DNA of 64,000 nt from positions 1 through 64,000 of the forward strand of contig NZ_FOGE01000011.1 of assembly GCF_900111125.1 (NCBI RefSeq), read 5' to 3'. Positions within the stretch are counted from its first letter, which is position 1. Every line of letters starts with the position of its first letter. Both the position numbers and the translations under genes were made by a program. Shown here piece after piece: positions 1 to 8,850 of the stretch. Below the pieces are notes generated by a model. The model was not told the DNA's origin. It searched no databases and saw nothing but the letters and a program-made list of their open reading frames with translations. This stretch comes from Sphingobium sp. YR768. GTDB lineage: Bacteria; Pseudomonadota; Alphaproteobacteria; Sphingomonadales; Sphingomonadaceae.

Positions 1-319
1 AACTACTTCCAGGGGAGCGGCATCCCGTCTATGTTGGCGACCGTCCCAGGCGCTCCCTGCTGGCAGCGCCCCGTCCGGTGAAAAGCCCTCTAGATAGAGC
101 CGCCGATTCCGTCAACAACCTTTTTGAAACTTTCGTGAAAGGGAGAGGGAAATCCTTCGGCAAGACATTGAGAAACGGTGATTTTTCAGCAGTTCTGTGT
201 CCATGGAAAAGCAAAGGCGTGGAAAGATGAAATCCCTCCACGCCCCACAAACTCTACCTCTTTACCGCCGAACCGCCGAATCAAGCCTTTGAAACGACGC
301 GAGAATCACCGATTCCGAT
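1..319. other. Non-coding left edge, possible outward promoter
   Basis: No convincing gene is seen here; the short open frames lack a recognisable product and a good ribosome binding site. On the minus strand a TTGTTGAC (111-118) followed by TATCTA (91-96) could be a sigma70-type promoter reading out of the left edge. A GGCGCT...AGCGCC hairpin lies a little further along that transcript (about 48-69). Both are weak signals. Confidence 0.3.
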
Positions 320-1330
320 TCAGGCCAGCGGCTCGCCTTCCCATGTTTCGGTATCAACCTGCGACTGTGCCTCGCGCGGATAACGCGGCCCCGACGGCGC
401 ATCGAAAGAGAAGAGCGCATCAACCTCTGCAATCAGGTCCGCTGGCCATTCGCGCGACAGGGTAGCCAGATCTTCGTCCAGATGGGCCATGCTGGTCGTC
501 CCCGGAATCGGCACGACATGATCGCCCTTCGCCAACAACCAGCCAAGACAGAGCTGCGCCGCCGTACAGCCGGCTTCATTCGCCAGCATAGCCAGCCGAC
601 CGGCCAGTGCCAGATTCGCTTCCAGATGCGGCGCCTTGAAACGCGGCATGAAGGCGCGAATATCGCCCTGCGGCAGATTGGCAACATGGGGATTGCCCGC
701 CAGCAGCCCACGCCCAACCGGCGAAAAGGCGACGAAGCCCACGCCCAGTTCGGCGCAGGCGTCCAGCACCGCCACTTCGGGATTGCGGGTCCAGGGCGAA
801 TATTCGGTCTGCATCGCCGCGATCGGATGCACCGCATGCGCACGGCGCAGCGTCGCCGCCGACATTTCCGACAGGCCGATCGCACCAATCTTGCCGGCTT
901 CGACACCGCGAACCAATGCACCGACAGACTCCTCGATCGGCACATTGGGGTCGAGCCGGTGGAGATAATAGAGGTCGATATGGTCGACCTTCAGGCGACG
1001 CAGCGAATCTTCCAATGTCTTGGTGATCGCGGCAGGCGAGCCATCCAAGCCACGCTTGCCATCAACCTCCCCCAGCACGCATTTGCTCGCCAGGGTAAAT
1101 TCTCCTCGCCGGTCCATAAGCGTCCGGCCCAGCAGTTCCTCATTAGCGCCGAAGCCGTAAAGGGCGGCGGTATCGAAGAAAGTGACGCCGACGTCGAGCG
1201 CATGCCGCAGGAGTCGCTCCGCCTCCGCCGCATCAGGACGCGGCAGGTAAGCGTGGGAGAGGTTCATACAACCCAGGCCGATGGCCGAAACGGTGAAGGG
1301 ACCGATGGAGCGAGTGGGAAGACTGGTCAT
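320..1330 (-). CDS. Aldo/keto reductase
   Basis: A 336-residue cytoplasmic (beta/alpha)8 oxidoreductase of the aldo/keto reductase superfamily, which reduces aldehydes or ketones with NADPH. Visible family signatures are the N-terminal IGLGCM stretch, the DTAALYG segment carrying the catalytic Asp and Tyr, the Lys in LASKC, the His in YYLHRLD, and the C-terminal PIPGTTS coenzyme loop. Length is normal for the family. It starts two bases after the pobA stop, so the two genes are probably cotranscribed. Its substrate may be an aromatic aldehyde, but nothing in the sequence fixes that. Confidence 0.85.
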   Translation of the reverse strand: MTSLPTRSIGPFTVSAIGLGCMNLSHAYLPRPDAAEAERLLRHALDVGVTFFDTAALYGFGANEELLGRTLMDRRGEFTLASKCVLGEVDGKRGLDGSPAAITKTLEDSLRRLKVDHIDLYYLHRLDPNVPIEESVGALVRGVEAGKIGAIGLSEMSAATLRRAHAVHPIAAMQTEYSPWTRNPEVAVLDACAELGVGFVAFSPVGRGLLAGNPHVANLPQGDIRAFMPRFKAPHLEANLALAGRLAMLANEAGCTAAQLCLGWLLAKGDHVVPIPGTTSMAHLDEDLATLSREWPADLIAEVDALFSFDAPSGPRYPREAQSQVDTETWEGEPLA

Positions 1331-1332
1331 CT

Positions 1333-2502
1333 CTACAGGGGCAATCCTACATAATTTTCCGCGATCGTCGTCTGCGCCGCGACCGAGGAAGCGATATAGT
1401 CAAGGTCGGCAACCTGCATCCGGCGATCGAACGCATCGCTGTCGGGGAAGCGGTGCATCAGCTTCGTCAACTGCCATGAGAAGCGTTCGGATTTCCAGAC
1501 ACGGGCCAGCGCCTTGTCCGAATAGCCGGCCACCGCGTCGCTGTCATGACTTTTGAAGAATGCGATCAACGACTGAGACAGATAATGCACGTCCGACATC
1601 GCCAGATTCAGACCCTTGGCGCCTGTCGGCGGCACGATATGGGCGCTGTCGCCCGCCAGCATCAACCGGCCATGGCGCATCGGTTCGAACACGAAGCTGC
1701 GCAGCGGGGCGATCGATTTTTCCAGCGCCGGGCCGCGGGTCATATGCGCGGCCGCTTCCGGCCCCAACCGGGTCGCCAGTTCATCCCAAAGCCGGTCATC
1801 GGGCCACTCTTCGATCCTCTCGTCCAGAGGCACCTGAATATAATAGCGGCTGCGCGTTTCAGACCGCATGGACGCCAGCGCAAAGCCGCGCTCGTGATTG
1901 GCGTAGATCAGTTCATGATTGCAGGGCGCCACGTCCGCCAAAATGCCGAGCCAGCCGAAGGGATAGACTTTCTCATAGCTGCAAGCGACCGATGCCGGGA
2001 TTGCCTTGCGCGACGGCCCATGGAAACCGTCGCAACCGCAGAGGAAAGCGGCATCGATGCGATGACTCGTGCCATCCTTGTTATAGGTGAGATAGGGCGC
2101 ATCGCTGTCCACATCGTGCAGCGCCACATCGGCCGCTTCATAGATGATTTCCAGCCCGCGTTCCGGCGCCGCATCCATCAGGTCGCGCGTCACCTCGGTC
2201 TGACCATAGACCATGACCTGCCGACCGGTCAGCGCGGCAATGTCGATGCGGATCAGGCGTTCGCCATCTGCCAGATGGAAACCGTCATGCGGCAATCCCT
2301 CCGCATGCATGCGCGCGCCCAAGCCCAGACGATCCATCAGGTCAGTCGTCGTGCGTTCCAGCACGCCGGCCCTGATGCGGCCCAGCACATAGTCCGGCGA
2401 TGCCCGTTCAACGATAACCGTATCAATGCCTTCTGCGCGCAGCAGATGGCCGAGCATCAGTCCGGCGGGGCCTGCGCCGACGATGGCGACCTGGGTTTTC
2501 AT
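1333..2502 (-). CDS. pobA: 4-hydroxybenzoate 3-monooxygenase
   Basis: A flavoprotein hydroxylase converting 4-hydroxybenzoate to protocatechuate with NADPH and O2, feeding the lig genes ten kilobases away. Residues 9-14 (GAGPAG) form the FAD dinucleotide fold. The CDGFHG segment and GDSAHIVPPTGAKGLN are the second and third FAD motifs. The stretches VYPFGWLGILAD, HELIYANHERGFALAS and RSETRSRYYIQV match the substrate and NADPH region of Pseudomonas PobA as I remember it. The product is 389 residues against about 394 usual. The start at 2502 is chosen because GGAGAGG sits six bases upstream; the longer frame uses a TTG inside that site. Confidence 0.95.
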   Translation of the reverse strand: MKTQVAIVGAGPAGLMLGHLLRAEGIDTVIVERASPDYVLGRIRAGVLERTTTDLMDRLGLGARMHAEGLPHDGFHLADGERLIRIDIAALTGRQVMVYGQTEVTRDLMDAAPERGLEIIYEAADVALHDVDSDAPYLTYNKDGTSHRIDAAFLCGCDGFHGPSRKAIPASVACSYEKVYPFGWLGILADVAPCNHELIYANHERGFALASMRSETRSRYYIQVPLDERIEEWPDDRLWDELATRLGPEAAAHMTRGPALEKSIAPLRSFVFEPMRHGRLMLAGDSAHIVPPTGAKGLNLAMSDVHYLSQSLIAFFKSHDSDAVAGYSDKALARVWKSERFSWQLTKLMHRFPDSDAFDRRMQVADLDYIASSVAAQTTIAENYVGLPL

Positions 2503-2538
2503 GATCATCCTCTCCAACCTATGCGGAATTGGAGGGGA

Positions 2539-2633
2539 GGATGCCGTGCGGCATCCGCGACGCCCATGGCCGGAACAGCCATTTATTTGGACGATCGATC
2601 ATCATGGATGGAAGGCATAGCCAGATATTGGCT
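2539..2633. promoter_or_regulatory. pobA leader palindromes
   Basis: The region upstream of pobA holds two inverted repeats. One is a perfect 8-bp stem with a 2-base loop, GGATGCCG-TG-CGGCATCC, at 2539-2556. The other is AGCCA-GATAT-TGGCT at 2619-2633. The second is placed where an activator site could be, about 115 bases upstream of the start codon. The AraC-type regulator at 11.1 kb is a possible binder, but this is inference only. Confidence 0.3.
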
Positions 2634-2701
2634 TATTTTATGGCGAATACGCGATGCTGATGCACGATCACCAATGGACGATCCGTCGGCTCCCGCCTCC
2701 A

Positions 2702-5086
2702 TCATGCGGCAGGAAGGGTCACGACGCTGTCGGGCGCATCGCGCAACCGCAGATAGAGTTTGCCGTCCTGCGGCACGGGGGCCTTGAGCGTCGAACCGGT
2801 ATAGCCCTGCGCCACAGGCGCTGCCTGATCCAGCGTCGGCGTGCCACCCACAGCGTCGATCAGGAACAGATCGCGCCCTTTGATGGTGCAGCCATCCGCT
2901 TTTGCCTCGCAGGAAACAGCCTCAATCTGCGGCAGGCGCGCCAGTGTCACCAGCGGTTGCCAGTCACTCGCTTCGTCACCATGCCGCAAGCGAAAGCGCA
3001 ATGGCCCGAACAGCGATGGCGCCATGGCTTTGGGGTCCAGTGTCGCAACCATCACCTGCGGACCTTCAAGCCGCATGCCATTGGATGTAGTCAACCGGAT
3101 CGCCGCGCTATCGTCAGCCGGCGCGACCTCGATCAGATCCCCTGCCGTGAATGTCGTGCCGTCATTGGCGCGAACGGAGAAGACGAGCCTGCCGTCGTCG
3201 GGCAACAACGCATCCCCCGTCAACGTCAGCGCCTTGCCATTGGCAGGCGGCGTGCCCGGTGTGATGCTCTTACTGAGCAAGCCGACCTGCGGCCGCGCCG
3301 CCGTTACAGTCATGCCCAGACTGACTATCCGCCCATCGCGCAGCTTGACCCGGGCCGTGACGTCACGCCCCTGATCCAGCGTTGCCCCGCCATCCGATGC
3401 GATCAGACGCAGCCGATCCACCGACCCGTCACGGGTCAAGCCATCCGGGCGCAGCAACAGGCCCGCGACATCGACGCTTTCCACCTGATCCAGCCGCTGC
3501 CCCGACAGCAACGCCGTGCGGTCCCCGGCATGTAATTGCAATCCATCCAGCCTGCTCGCCTGCGCATAGCTGCGCAGCGATATGCTGGCCGGTTGCGCGA
3601 CGCCCTGATATTTGACCTCGACAGCGAGCGGACCCGGCCTGCGGTCGGCCAGAGGCAAGGTCAGTGCCAGCCGGTCCGGCCCCTCCACCTTCCATTTGAC
3701 CTGCTGGGTCGCATTCCCCTGTCGCACGGTGACACTTTCGACGCAGGCCGGTGCACCGCCCTTCAATGCCAGATCATTATCGCGCCCGATCACCAAAGCG
3801 GGTGTTTCACCGTCTACCACCCAGCCCTTTTCGTCGGGCATTTGCAACGTGAAGTCCGGGCCTTCGAAGCGGTCGAAACCCCATTGGCCATAAAGATGGC
3901 CCTGCGCCGTTCCCTTGAATGTCGCGGGCAACACTGCATCACGGGCCAGCACATAGCCGCCCCGGTCCGCACGCGCCTCCACCGGTAGTTCCACCGTTTC
4001 GCCCGACGCCGATTTCAGCGCCAGCGTCATTGATCGGGCGTAACTGGTGGAATAGATGAGCGGCGCCCCTTCCACCGGCAGCACAGCATCCGGCCGCGCC
4101 GCGCAGATCGGTCCGCTGGCCCCGCTCCGCAGGCGCGGCGGGCTATTGGCCTCGATCGCGGGCATGGCGACGACCATCACCGACTTGGGCTTCTGGAAGG
4201 AAGGCGCGCTGTTCAGCAGCAGCCCGATTCCATCCCCCTTGCGCACGCTCAGGGTCGGCAGATAACCGAATTCGGGATTGCTGAAGGCGCCGAATATCTT
4301 CGCCACGTCACGCACCACGGCAATATAGGCGCTGTAATAGCCATAGCCCGCCTCCCGCGTGGCGCTGAGTTGCAGGGCGAGATCGGTCGGCGCGCCCGTC
4401 AGCGTCTCCGCCATGGAACTGGTGTGCACATCTGACAGCACCAGCGTATCCCGGTTGTCGAGCAGACAGGAGGCCTGCATCTCGATCACCTTGGACAGGC
4501 ATTCCTCATTCAGCTTCATCGACAGGCTGCGCGCCAGAACGGGCGCGAGCGTGCGAAGATATTCGGGATGGCTGTTATCCTGCGCGCGGATCGCGCCCAT
4601 GAAGGCGTCCAGACGAGACCGGTCGAGCGAGGCCTGATTGAGGTCCTGCGTCGCACGCACGAATTCGCCCGGCTTGCCCCGTACAGAATCGGCCAATGTG
4701 CCTTCGGCACCGCCAGTATCGGGCACCAGAAATGCCACCATCTGTCGCGCGCCCTTGGGCACGGTCAGGGTCAGCAGCTTGTCCTTGGGCTTCTTCCGCC
4801 AGGTTTCGGCAAAGCTGATCCAGTCCTTGGGCGGCGGATTGGTCGCCCCGCGCAGGAAGGCCGACACGAGAATGAAGCGAGCCCCTTGGTCCCCTTGCAG
4901 ATCCGCTTCGACCGTCAGCTTATCCCCTTCGGACAGGCTGGGAACCTGCGCGATGGGCAGGCTCTGGCCACCGCGCGTCACATTCACCCGCAGCGCCGGG
5001 CCGGTCAGTTCGAACGGCGCAGGATCGGCAGCATAGGATGGTGCCGACACCAGCAGCACCGCCGCACACAAAGTGAAACGCATCAT
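2702..5086 (-). CDS. Large secreted protein of unknown function
   Basis: A 794-residue protein with an N-terminal signal peptide (MMRFTLCAAVLLVSAPSYAAD) and no transmembrane segment afterwards, so it is periplasmic or secreted. I do not recognise the family. The N-terminal third (about 25-310) has a mixed alpha/beta look with an AFLR/FLVPDTGG-containing domain and two Cys (LNEECLSK, ASCLLD). The C-terminal two thirds are Val/Leu/Gly-rich repeats of IPT/Ig-like beta-sandwich character with short Asp-Gly turns. Two more Cys pairs occur (ICAAR/ACVES and VSCEAKADGCT). It lies upstream of pobA on the same strand, 199 bases away. The start is set at the ATG pair (5086/5083) after AACAGG rather than the upstream TTG. 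Confidence 0.6.
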   Translation of the reverse strand: MMRFTLCAAVLLVSAPSYAADPAPFELTGPALRVNVTRGGQSLPIAQVPSLSEGDKLTVEADLQGDQGARFILVSAFLRGATNPPPKDWISFAETWRKKPKDKLLTLTVPKGARQMVAFLVPDTGGAEGTLADSVRGKPGEFVRATQDLNQASLDRSRLDAFMGAIRAQDNSHPEYLRTLAPVLARSLSMKLNEECLSKVIEMQASCLLDNRDTLVLSDVHTSSMAETLTGAPTDLALQLSATREAGYGYYSAYIAVVRDVAKIFGAFSNPEFGYLPTLSVRKGDGIGLLLNSAPSFQKPKSVMVVAMPAIEANSPPRLRSGASGPICAARPDAVLPVEGAPLIYSTSYARSMTLALKSASGETVELPVEARADRGGYVLARDAVLPATFKGTAQGHLYGQWGFDRFEGPDFTLQMPDEKGWVVDGETPALVIGRDNDLALKGGAPACVESVTVRQGNATQQVKWKVEGPDRLALTLPLADRRPGPLAVEVKYQGVAQPASISLRSYAQASRLDGLQLHAGDRTALLSGQRLDQVESVDVAGLLLRPDGLTRDGSVDRLRLIASDGGATLDQGRDVTARVKLRDGRIVSLGMTVTAARPQVGLLSKSITPGTPPANGKALTLTGDALLPDDGRLVFSVRANDGTTFTAGDLIEVAPADDSAAIRLTTSNGMRLEGPQVMVATLDPKAMAPSLFGPLRFRLRHGDEASDWQPLVTLARLPQIEAVSCEAKADGCTIKGRDLFLIDAVGGTPTLDQAAPVAQGYTGSTLKAPVPQDGKLYLRLRDAPDSVVTLPAA

Positions 5087-5282
5087 CCTGTTGAACAACA
5101 AAAGCCTATTCCTGTCATCGGGCAGCCAGGCCGCCCTCTACACCGTCCCTCCCCCGCCAAGGGACAAAAGGCGGATGGTTGGGGTAACGCCGTTTCGCAC
5201 AAAGTTGTTCATCCTGCATGAACAACGCCTGTCCCGCCGTTGAAATGAAACCGATCAACGCCCGATGATCAGGCAAGCATCG

Positions 5283-7196
5283 TCATTGCGGCGCGACCGG
5301 CAGCCACACCGCGCTGGCCGCATCGCCGCCCCAATGGATCGTCTCGGTCGCCTTCTGATAATCGCCGGACTTCGCCTCCATGATCGAGGGCACCCAGCTT
5401 TGCGGGTTGCGATCATAGAGCGGGAAGAGGCTGGACTGGACCTGCACCATGATCTTGTGGCCGGGCAGGAAGACATGGTCGACATTGGGCAGCGTCCATT
5501 GGAAGGCATAGGTCTTGCCCGGCTCCAACGGCGCGGGCGTCGCAAAACCGTTTACATAACGCCCCCGGAAAATCTCGATCCCGATGCCCAGCTGATAGCC
5601 CGCCATGGTCGGATCGGCCGAATTTTCCTGCGGATAGACATCGATCAGCTTGACCACGAAATCGCTGTCCCGCCCGGTCGTGGCGGCGCGCAAGTCCACC
5701 TTGGGCGCGCCCTTGATATGCACCGGCTTGTCGAGCGCGCCCGTCGCATAGCTCAGCACGTCCGGCCGCCCGTCGACGAAGCGCTGGTCATGGACCAGCC
5801 AGGTGCGCCATTCCTCCCCCTGCATATGGATCGGTCGGGGCAGCATCGGCACCGGCTTGGCCGGATCGGAGACATAGGAGTCGCTGCCCGCCTGCGGCTT
5901 GTTCCAGGACAGGCCGAAATTCTGCCCCAGATAGAGCGGCGTATAATCGCCCGCCGGCCATTGCTTCGACACTTCCCACCGGTTGGCGCCGCTGGCGTAG
6001 GTCAGCACGGGCGGCGTATCGCATTTGGGCGCCACCGTCTTCAGATGGCAGTCCAGGAACGGCTTCATATAATGGGTGCGGAATTGCAGCCCGGTGTCGC
6101 CCTCCCATTTGAGCGGCCCCAGCTCGCGCGCCTCATAATTGACCTGGCTATGGCGCCAGGGGCCGATCACCAGGCTCAGCAGATCATTATTGGCGTCCTG
6201 CTTCTCCAGCGCCTGATAGACGGCGGGCGCACCATAGCTATCCTCCTGGTCCCATTGCCCCACCACCAGCATGGTCGGCACGGTCAGCTTGCGCGCGGCC
6301 AGCAGCTTGTCGACCGCCTGCCCCTGCCACCAGGCGTCATAGCTCGGATGCTCCAGCACCTTGCGCACGACCGGCAGGTCCGTCAGGCCATAGGCGCGGG
6401 CATAATCGCCGGCCGATCCGGCCGCCAGATAGGCTTCATATTCGTCGCCCGTACCCTTGGGCACGGACCCGCCGCCCTTCTTCACCGTCTGGCCCAGATC
6501 ATAGTCGAAGCCGAATGTGCGGAAGGCGCCGTTATGGAACCAGTCGTCGCCCATCCAGCCATCGACCATCGGACTTTGCGGGACGGCGGCTTTAAGCGCC
6601 GGATGCGGATCAATCAGCGCCATCAGCGATGTAAAGCCCAGATAGGAAGAGCCGGTGATGCCGACCTTCCCGTTGCTTTCCTTCACATTCTTCACCAGCC
6701 AGTCGATCGTGTCATAGGCGTCGGTGGCATGATCGACCTTGGTCGGGTTGAGGGGGCCATGCAGCGGACGGTTCATGACATAGTCGCCCTCCGACCCGTC
6801 GAGGCCGCGCACATCCTGATAGACGCGAATATAGCCGTCATTCACGAACGCGGCGTCCATCACGGGCAGGATTTCTTCGATCTTCTGGCTGCGATTCCGG
6901 CTGGTCGCCTTGTCCGCATTATAGGGCGTCCGGCTGAGCAGGATCGGCGCGTCGGCAACACCCTTGCGATAGACGATGACGGTGTAGAGTTTCTTCCCGT
7001 CACGCATCGGGATCATCACCACCTTGCGCACATAGTCAGCCTGCGGGCGAACCCAGTCATAGGCCTTCACCTGCTCGTTCATCATCGTGTCGGTCGGCCC
7101 CGCCGCGCTATCCTGCGCGGCGAGCGGAAGGACGGGCGAAAGCAGGGCGAGCGCGGCAGCGCTCAGACAGACGGCGGTGCGGAAGGGCTTTTTCAT
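5283..7196 (-). CDS. Alpha-amino-acid ester hydrolase (S15/CocE family)
   Basis: A 637-residue exported serine hydrolase with signal peptide MKKPFRTAVCLSAAALALLS and an S15 catalytic fold. The C-terminal jelly-roll domain (about 430-637) is typical of X-Pro dipeptidyl peptidase/CocE relatives. Such proteins are often labelled glutaryl-7-ACA acylase. The residues instead fit alpha-amino-acid ester hydrolases: nucleophile Ser184 in GSSYLG with oxyanion Tyr185, catalytic Asp316 in WDQED, catalytic His349 in GPWRHSQ, and the carboxylate cluster Asp218/Glu318/Asp319 that holds the substrate amino group. These enzymes hydrolyse or transfer alpha-amino acyl groups on esters and beta-lactam side chains. 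It appears to be monocistronic. Confidence 0.85.
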   Translation of the reverse strand: MKKPFRTAVCLSAAALALLSPVLPLAAQDSAAGPTDTMMNEQVKAYDWVRPQADYVRKVVMIPMRDGKKLYTVIVYRKGVADAPILLSRTPYNADKATSRNRSQKIEEILPVMDAAFVNDGYIRVYQDVRGLDGSEGDYVMNRPLHGPLNPTKVDHATDAYDTIDWLVKNVKESNGKVGITGSSYLGFTSLMALIDPHPALKAAVPQSPMVDGWMGDDWFHNGAFRTFGFDYDLGQTVKKGGGSVPKGTGDEYEAYLAAGSAGDYARAYGLTDLPVVRKVLEHPSYDAWWQGQAVDKLLAARKLTVPTMLVVGQWDQEDSYGAPAVYQALEKQDANNDLLSLVIGPWRHSQVNYEARELGPLKWEGDTGLQFRTHYMKPFLDCHLKTVAPKCDTPPVLTYASGANRWEVSKQWPAGDYTPLYLGQNFGLSWNKPQAGSDSYVSDPAKPVPMLPRPIHMQGEEWRTWLVHDQRFVDGRPDVLSYATGALDKPVHIKGAPKVDLRAATTGRDSDFVVKLIDVYPQENSADPTMAGYQLGIGIEIFRGRYVNGFATPAPLEPGKTYAFQWTLPNVDHVFLPGHKIMVQVQSSLFPLYDRNPQSWVPSIMEAKSGDYQKATETIHWGGDAASAVWLPVAPQ

Positions 7197-7261
7197 ATGT
7201 CATGGGTTACTGGCCGCCATCGCCCGGTCAAGCGGGAATCAGACGCCTGACACAGGCAATA

Positions 7262-8242
7262 TTACAACCGCCGCCCGCACGCCCGATCCGGCATCGAAAA
7301 GCGTGGATCGGTCGTGAAATGCGTATCGCTCAGGCTTTGCAGAAAGGCGATGATCGCAGGCATATCCTGTTCGGGGATCGCTTTGCCATGGCGACGGATG
7401 GCGCCCTCCAGCGTCCGCTCACTCCCGTCATGCCACCATGGTCCGGTCAACGCGACATTGCGCAGGGATGGCGTGCGGAAACGACCGGCGTCACCAGACA
7501 GACCGGTCCGTTCCACAAGGCCCGGATCGCGCGCCGCTACAGCTTCCAACCGGTGATAGTCCATATCGGTCAACAGGCGCCCCGCATGACAGCTGGTACA
7601 TCCGGCCTGCGCAAAGACCCGAGCGCCCCTTTGCGCGGCCGCTGACAAAGCCGTCTGGTCCCCCCGCCCATACCGATCATAGGGACTATCGAGCGCGATC
7701 ATCGTTCGCTCGAATGCCCCCAGTGCCGCCGTCACATTGTGCAGGTCGATCCGCCCCCCTCGGTCCGGAAAGGCGCGCGCGAACATGCGCCGGTAACAGG
7801 CGTCCGCGCTTAGCCGCCGGGCAAGTTCCGCCTCCAGCCCTTTCATGCCCATCTCCACCGGGCGCTCGCCCAGTAACGGCACCAGCGCCTGCGCCTCCAG
7901 CGTCGTCACATCCGGATCGGCGGCGGTCAGACGGCTGAACCAGCCGACATTGGCCAGGCCGGGGACATTGCGTCGGCCCGGATCGCCATGCACGCCCGGC
8001 CGGGTGGCGTTCCCGCCGGCAAAGGCGCGCTTCTGCTCATGACAGGCCGCGCAAGCCATGGTGCCGTCCGCAGAGAGATCGGCATCGTAGAAGAGCCGGC
8101 GGCCAAGCTCGACCTTGGCGCTGCTCATGCGATTATCGGCCGGGACCGGCGGCGGCGCGACTCCGGCGGGCAAGTCCCAGCGCCAGGGCGCGCCAGCCGC
8201 GATCAGCAGCAGCGCCGCGACCGCCAGAAAGGCGCGCGTCAC
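7262..8242 (-). CDS. Di-haem cytochrome c peroxidase / MauG-like protein
   Basis: A 326-residue exported c-type cytochrome with two haem-binding motifs, CAACH at 64-68 and CTSCH at 215-219. It has the family block FRTPSLRNVALTGPWWHDGS near 255-274. An N-terminal hydrophobic segment gives export or membrane anchoring. The family either reduces peroxide or oxidises protein side chains (MauG type); the sequence does not decide which. It overlaps the upstream small periplasmic protein gene by four bases (ATGA), so the pair is one operon divergent from the TonB receptor. A metal-acquisition or metallo-cofactor role is plausible from that context. Confidence 0.85.
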   Translation of the reverse strand: MTRAFLAVAALLLIAAGAPWRWDLPAGVAPPPVPADNRMSSAKVELGRRLFYDADLSADGTMACAACHEQKRAFAGGNATRPGVHGDPGRRNVPGLANVGWFSRLTAADPDVTTLEAQALVPLLGERPVEMGMKGLEAELARRLSADACYRRMFARAFPDRGGRIDLHNVTAALGAFERTMIALDSPYDRYGRGDQTALSAAAQRGARVFAQAGCTSCHAGRLLTDMDYHRLEAVAARDPGLVERTGLSGDAGRFRTPSLRNVALTGPWWHDGSERTLEGAIRRHGKAIPEQDMPAIIAFLQSLSDTHFTTDPRFSMPDRACGRRL

Positions 8243-8775
8243 GGCAGGCGCGTCACCAGCAAAGTCAAGCTGTCCGAACCATTGGCGGCAACCTGTATAG
8301 TATAGGTGCCGGGCTCCAGACTATAATCCACCATCTTGCGCACGCCGCTGCAATCGGGGCCGTGACCATGGGCGATGGAGGTAGCGGCCTCGCCATCCTT
8401 CACCACATCCACCCATGCGCCCGATCCCAGCGCCACCCGCCATGTGCCGGCCTGCGCCACGGTCAAGCTGGCAAGGCCGCCATAGCTGACCGATCCGCCC
8501 GGTTTGGCCGGACGCACGGGATAGGCAATTTTGGGCGTAGGGCTGAGCGCCAGCGTCACCGCCTGCCCGGCCGTCAACATCGCCTTGGCGGCGGTCTTGC
8601 GATCGACGCCCGCTTTCAGAGGCACCGGGCTGCGCCAGGATTGCAATTCTGCGGGCAATTCGGCTGGCGCAGAACAGGTCGCCGCCTCCTGCCCCATGGG
8701 CGTCTGCGCCAATACAGGCGTAGCGCCGCCCAGGACGACCAAGAGAGGCAATGGCAGCAGGCTGTTCAAACGCAT
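8239..8775 (-). CDS. Small periplasmic protein paired with MauG-like peroxidase
   Basis: A 178-residue protein with signal peptide ending LPLLVVLGGATPVLAQ. It is followed by a compact beta-rich domain with a GTWRVALGSGAWVDVV core and a C-terminal YSLEPGTYTIQVA strand pair. A Ser-Ile-Ala-His-Gly-His-Gly-Pro-Asp-Cys segment near residues 130-140 could bind metal, and Cys33 and the DC Cys may pair. I recall relatives carrying an unlikely homogentisate dioxygenase label; this protein is far too short for that enzyme. It is translated with the downstream di-haem protein and shares its upstream region with a TonB receptor. Confidence 0.6.
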   Translation of the reverse strand: MRLNSLLPLPLLVVLGGATPVLAQTPMGQEAATCSAPAELPAELQSWRSPVPLKAGVDRKTAAKAMLTAGQAVTLALSPTPKIAYPVRPAKPGGSVSYGGLASLTVAQAGTWRVALGSGAWVDVVKDGEAATSIAHGHGPDCSGVRKMVDYSLEPGTYTIQVAANGSDSLTLLVTRLP

Positions 8776-8850
8776 GATCTCTTTCCCCGAAGACGGTGAT
8801 CTATATACAGCCAGATATAGCGAGTCGAACGACCAAGATAGGGGGATTTC

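Noticed and set aside
178-465. 95-residue plus-strand frame at the left edge
   Set aside because: No ribosome site or domain and overlaps the 3' end of a clear aldo/keto reductase.
5265-7250. 661-residue frame antisense to the ester hydrolase
   Set aside because: Arg/His/Gly-rich low-complexity translation typical of shadow frames; the opposite strand has a complete enzyme with catalytic residues.
8239-8775. Homogentisate 1,2-dioxygenase label for the small periplasmic protein
   Set aside because: The protein is 178 residues with a signal peptide and no cupin metal motif; the real enzyme is over 400 residues and cytoplasmic.
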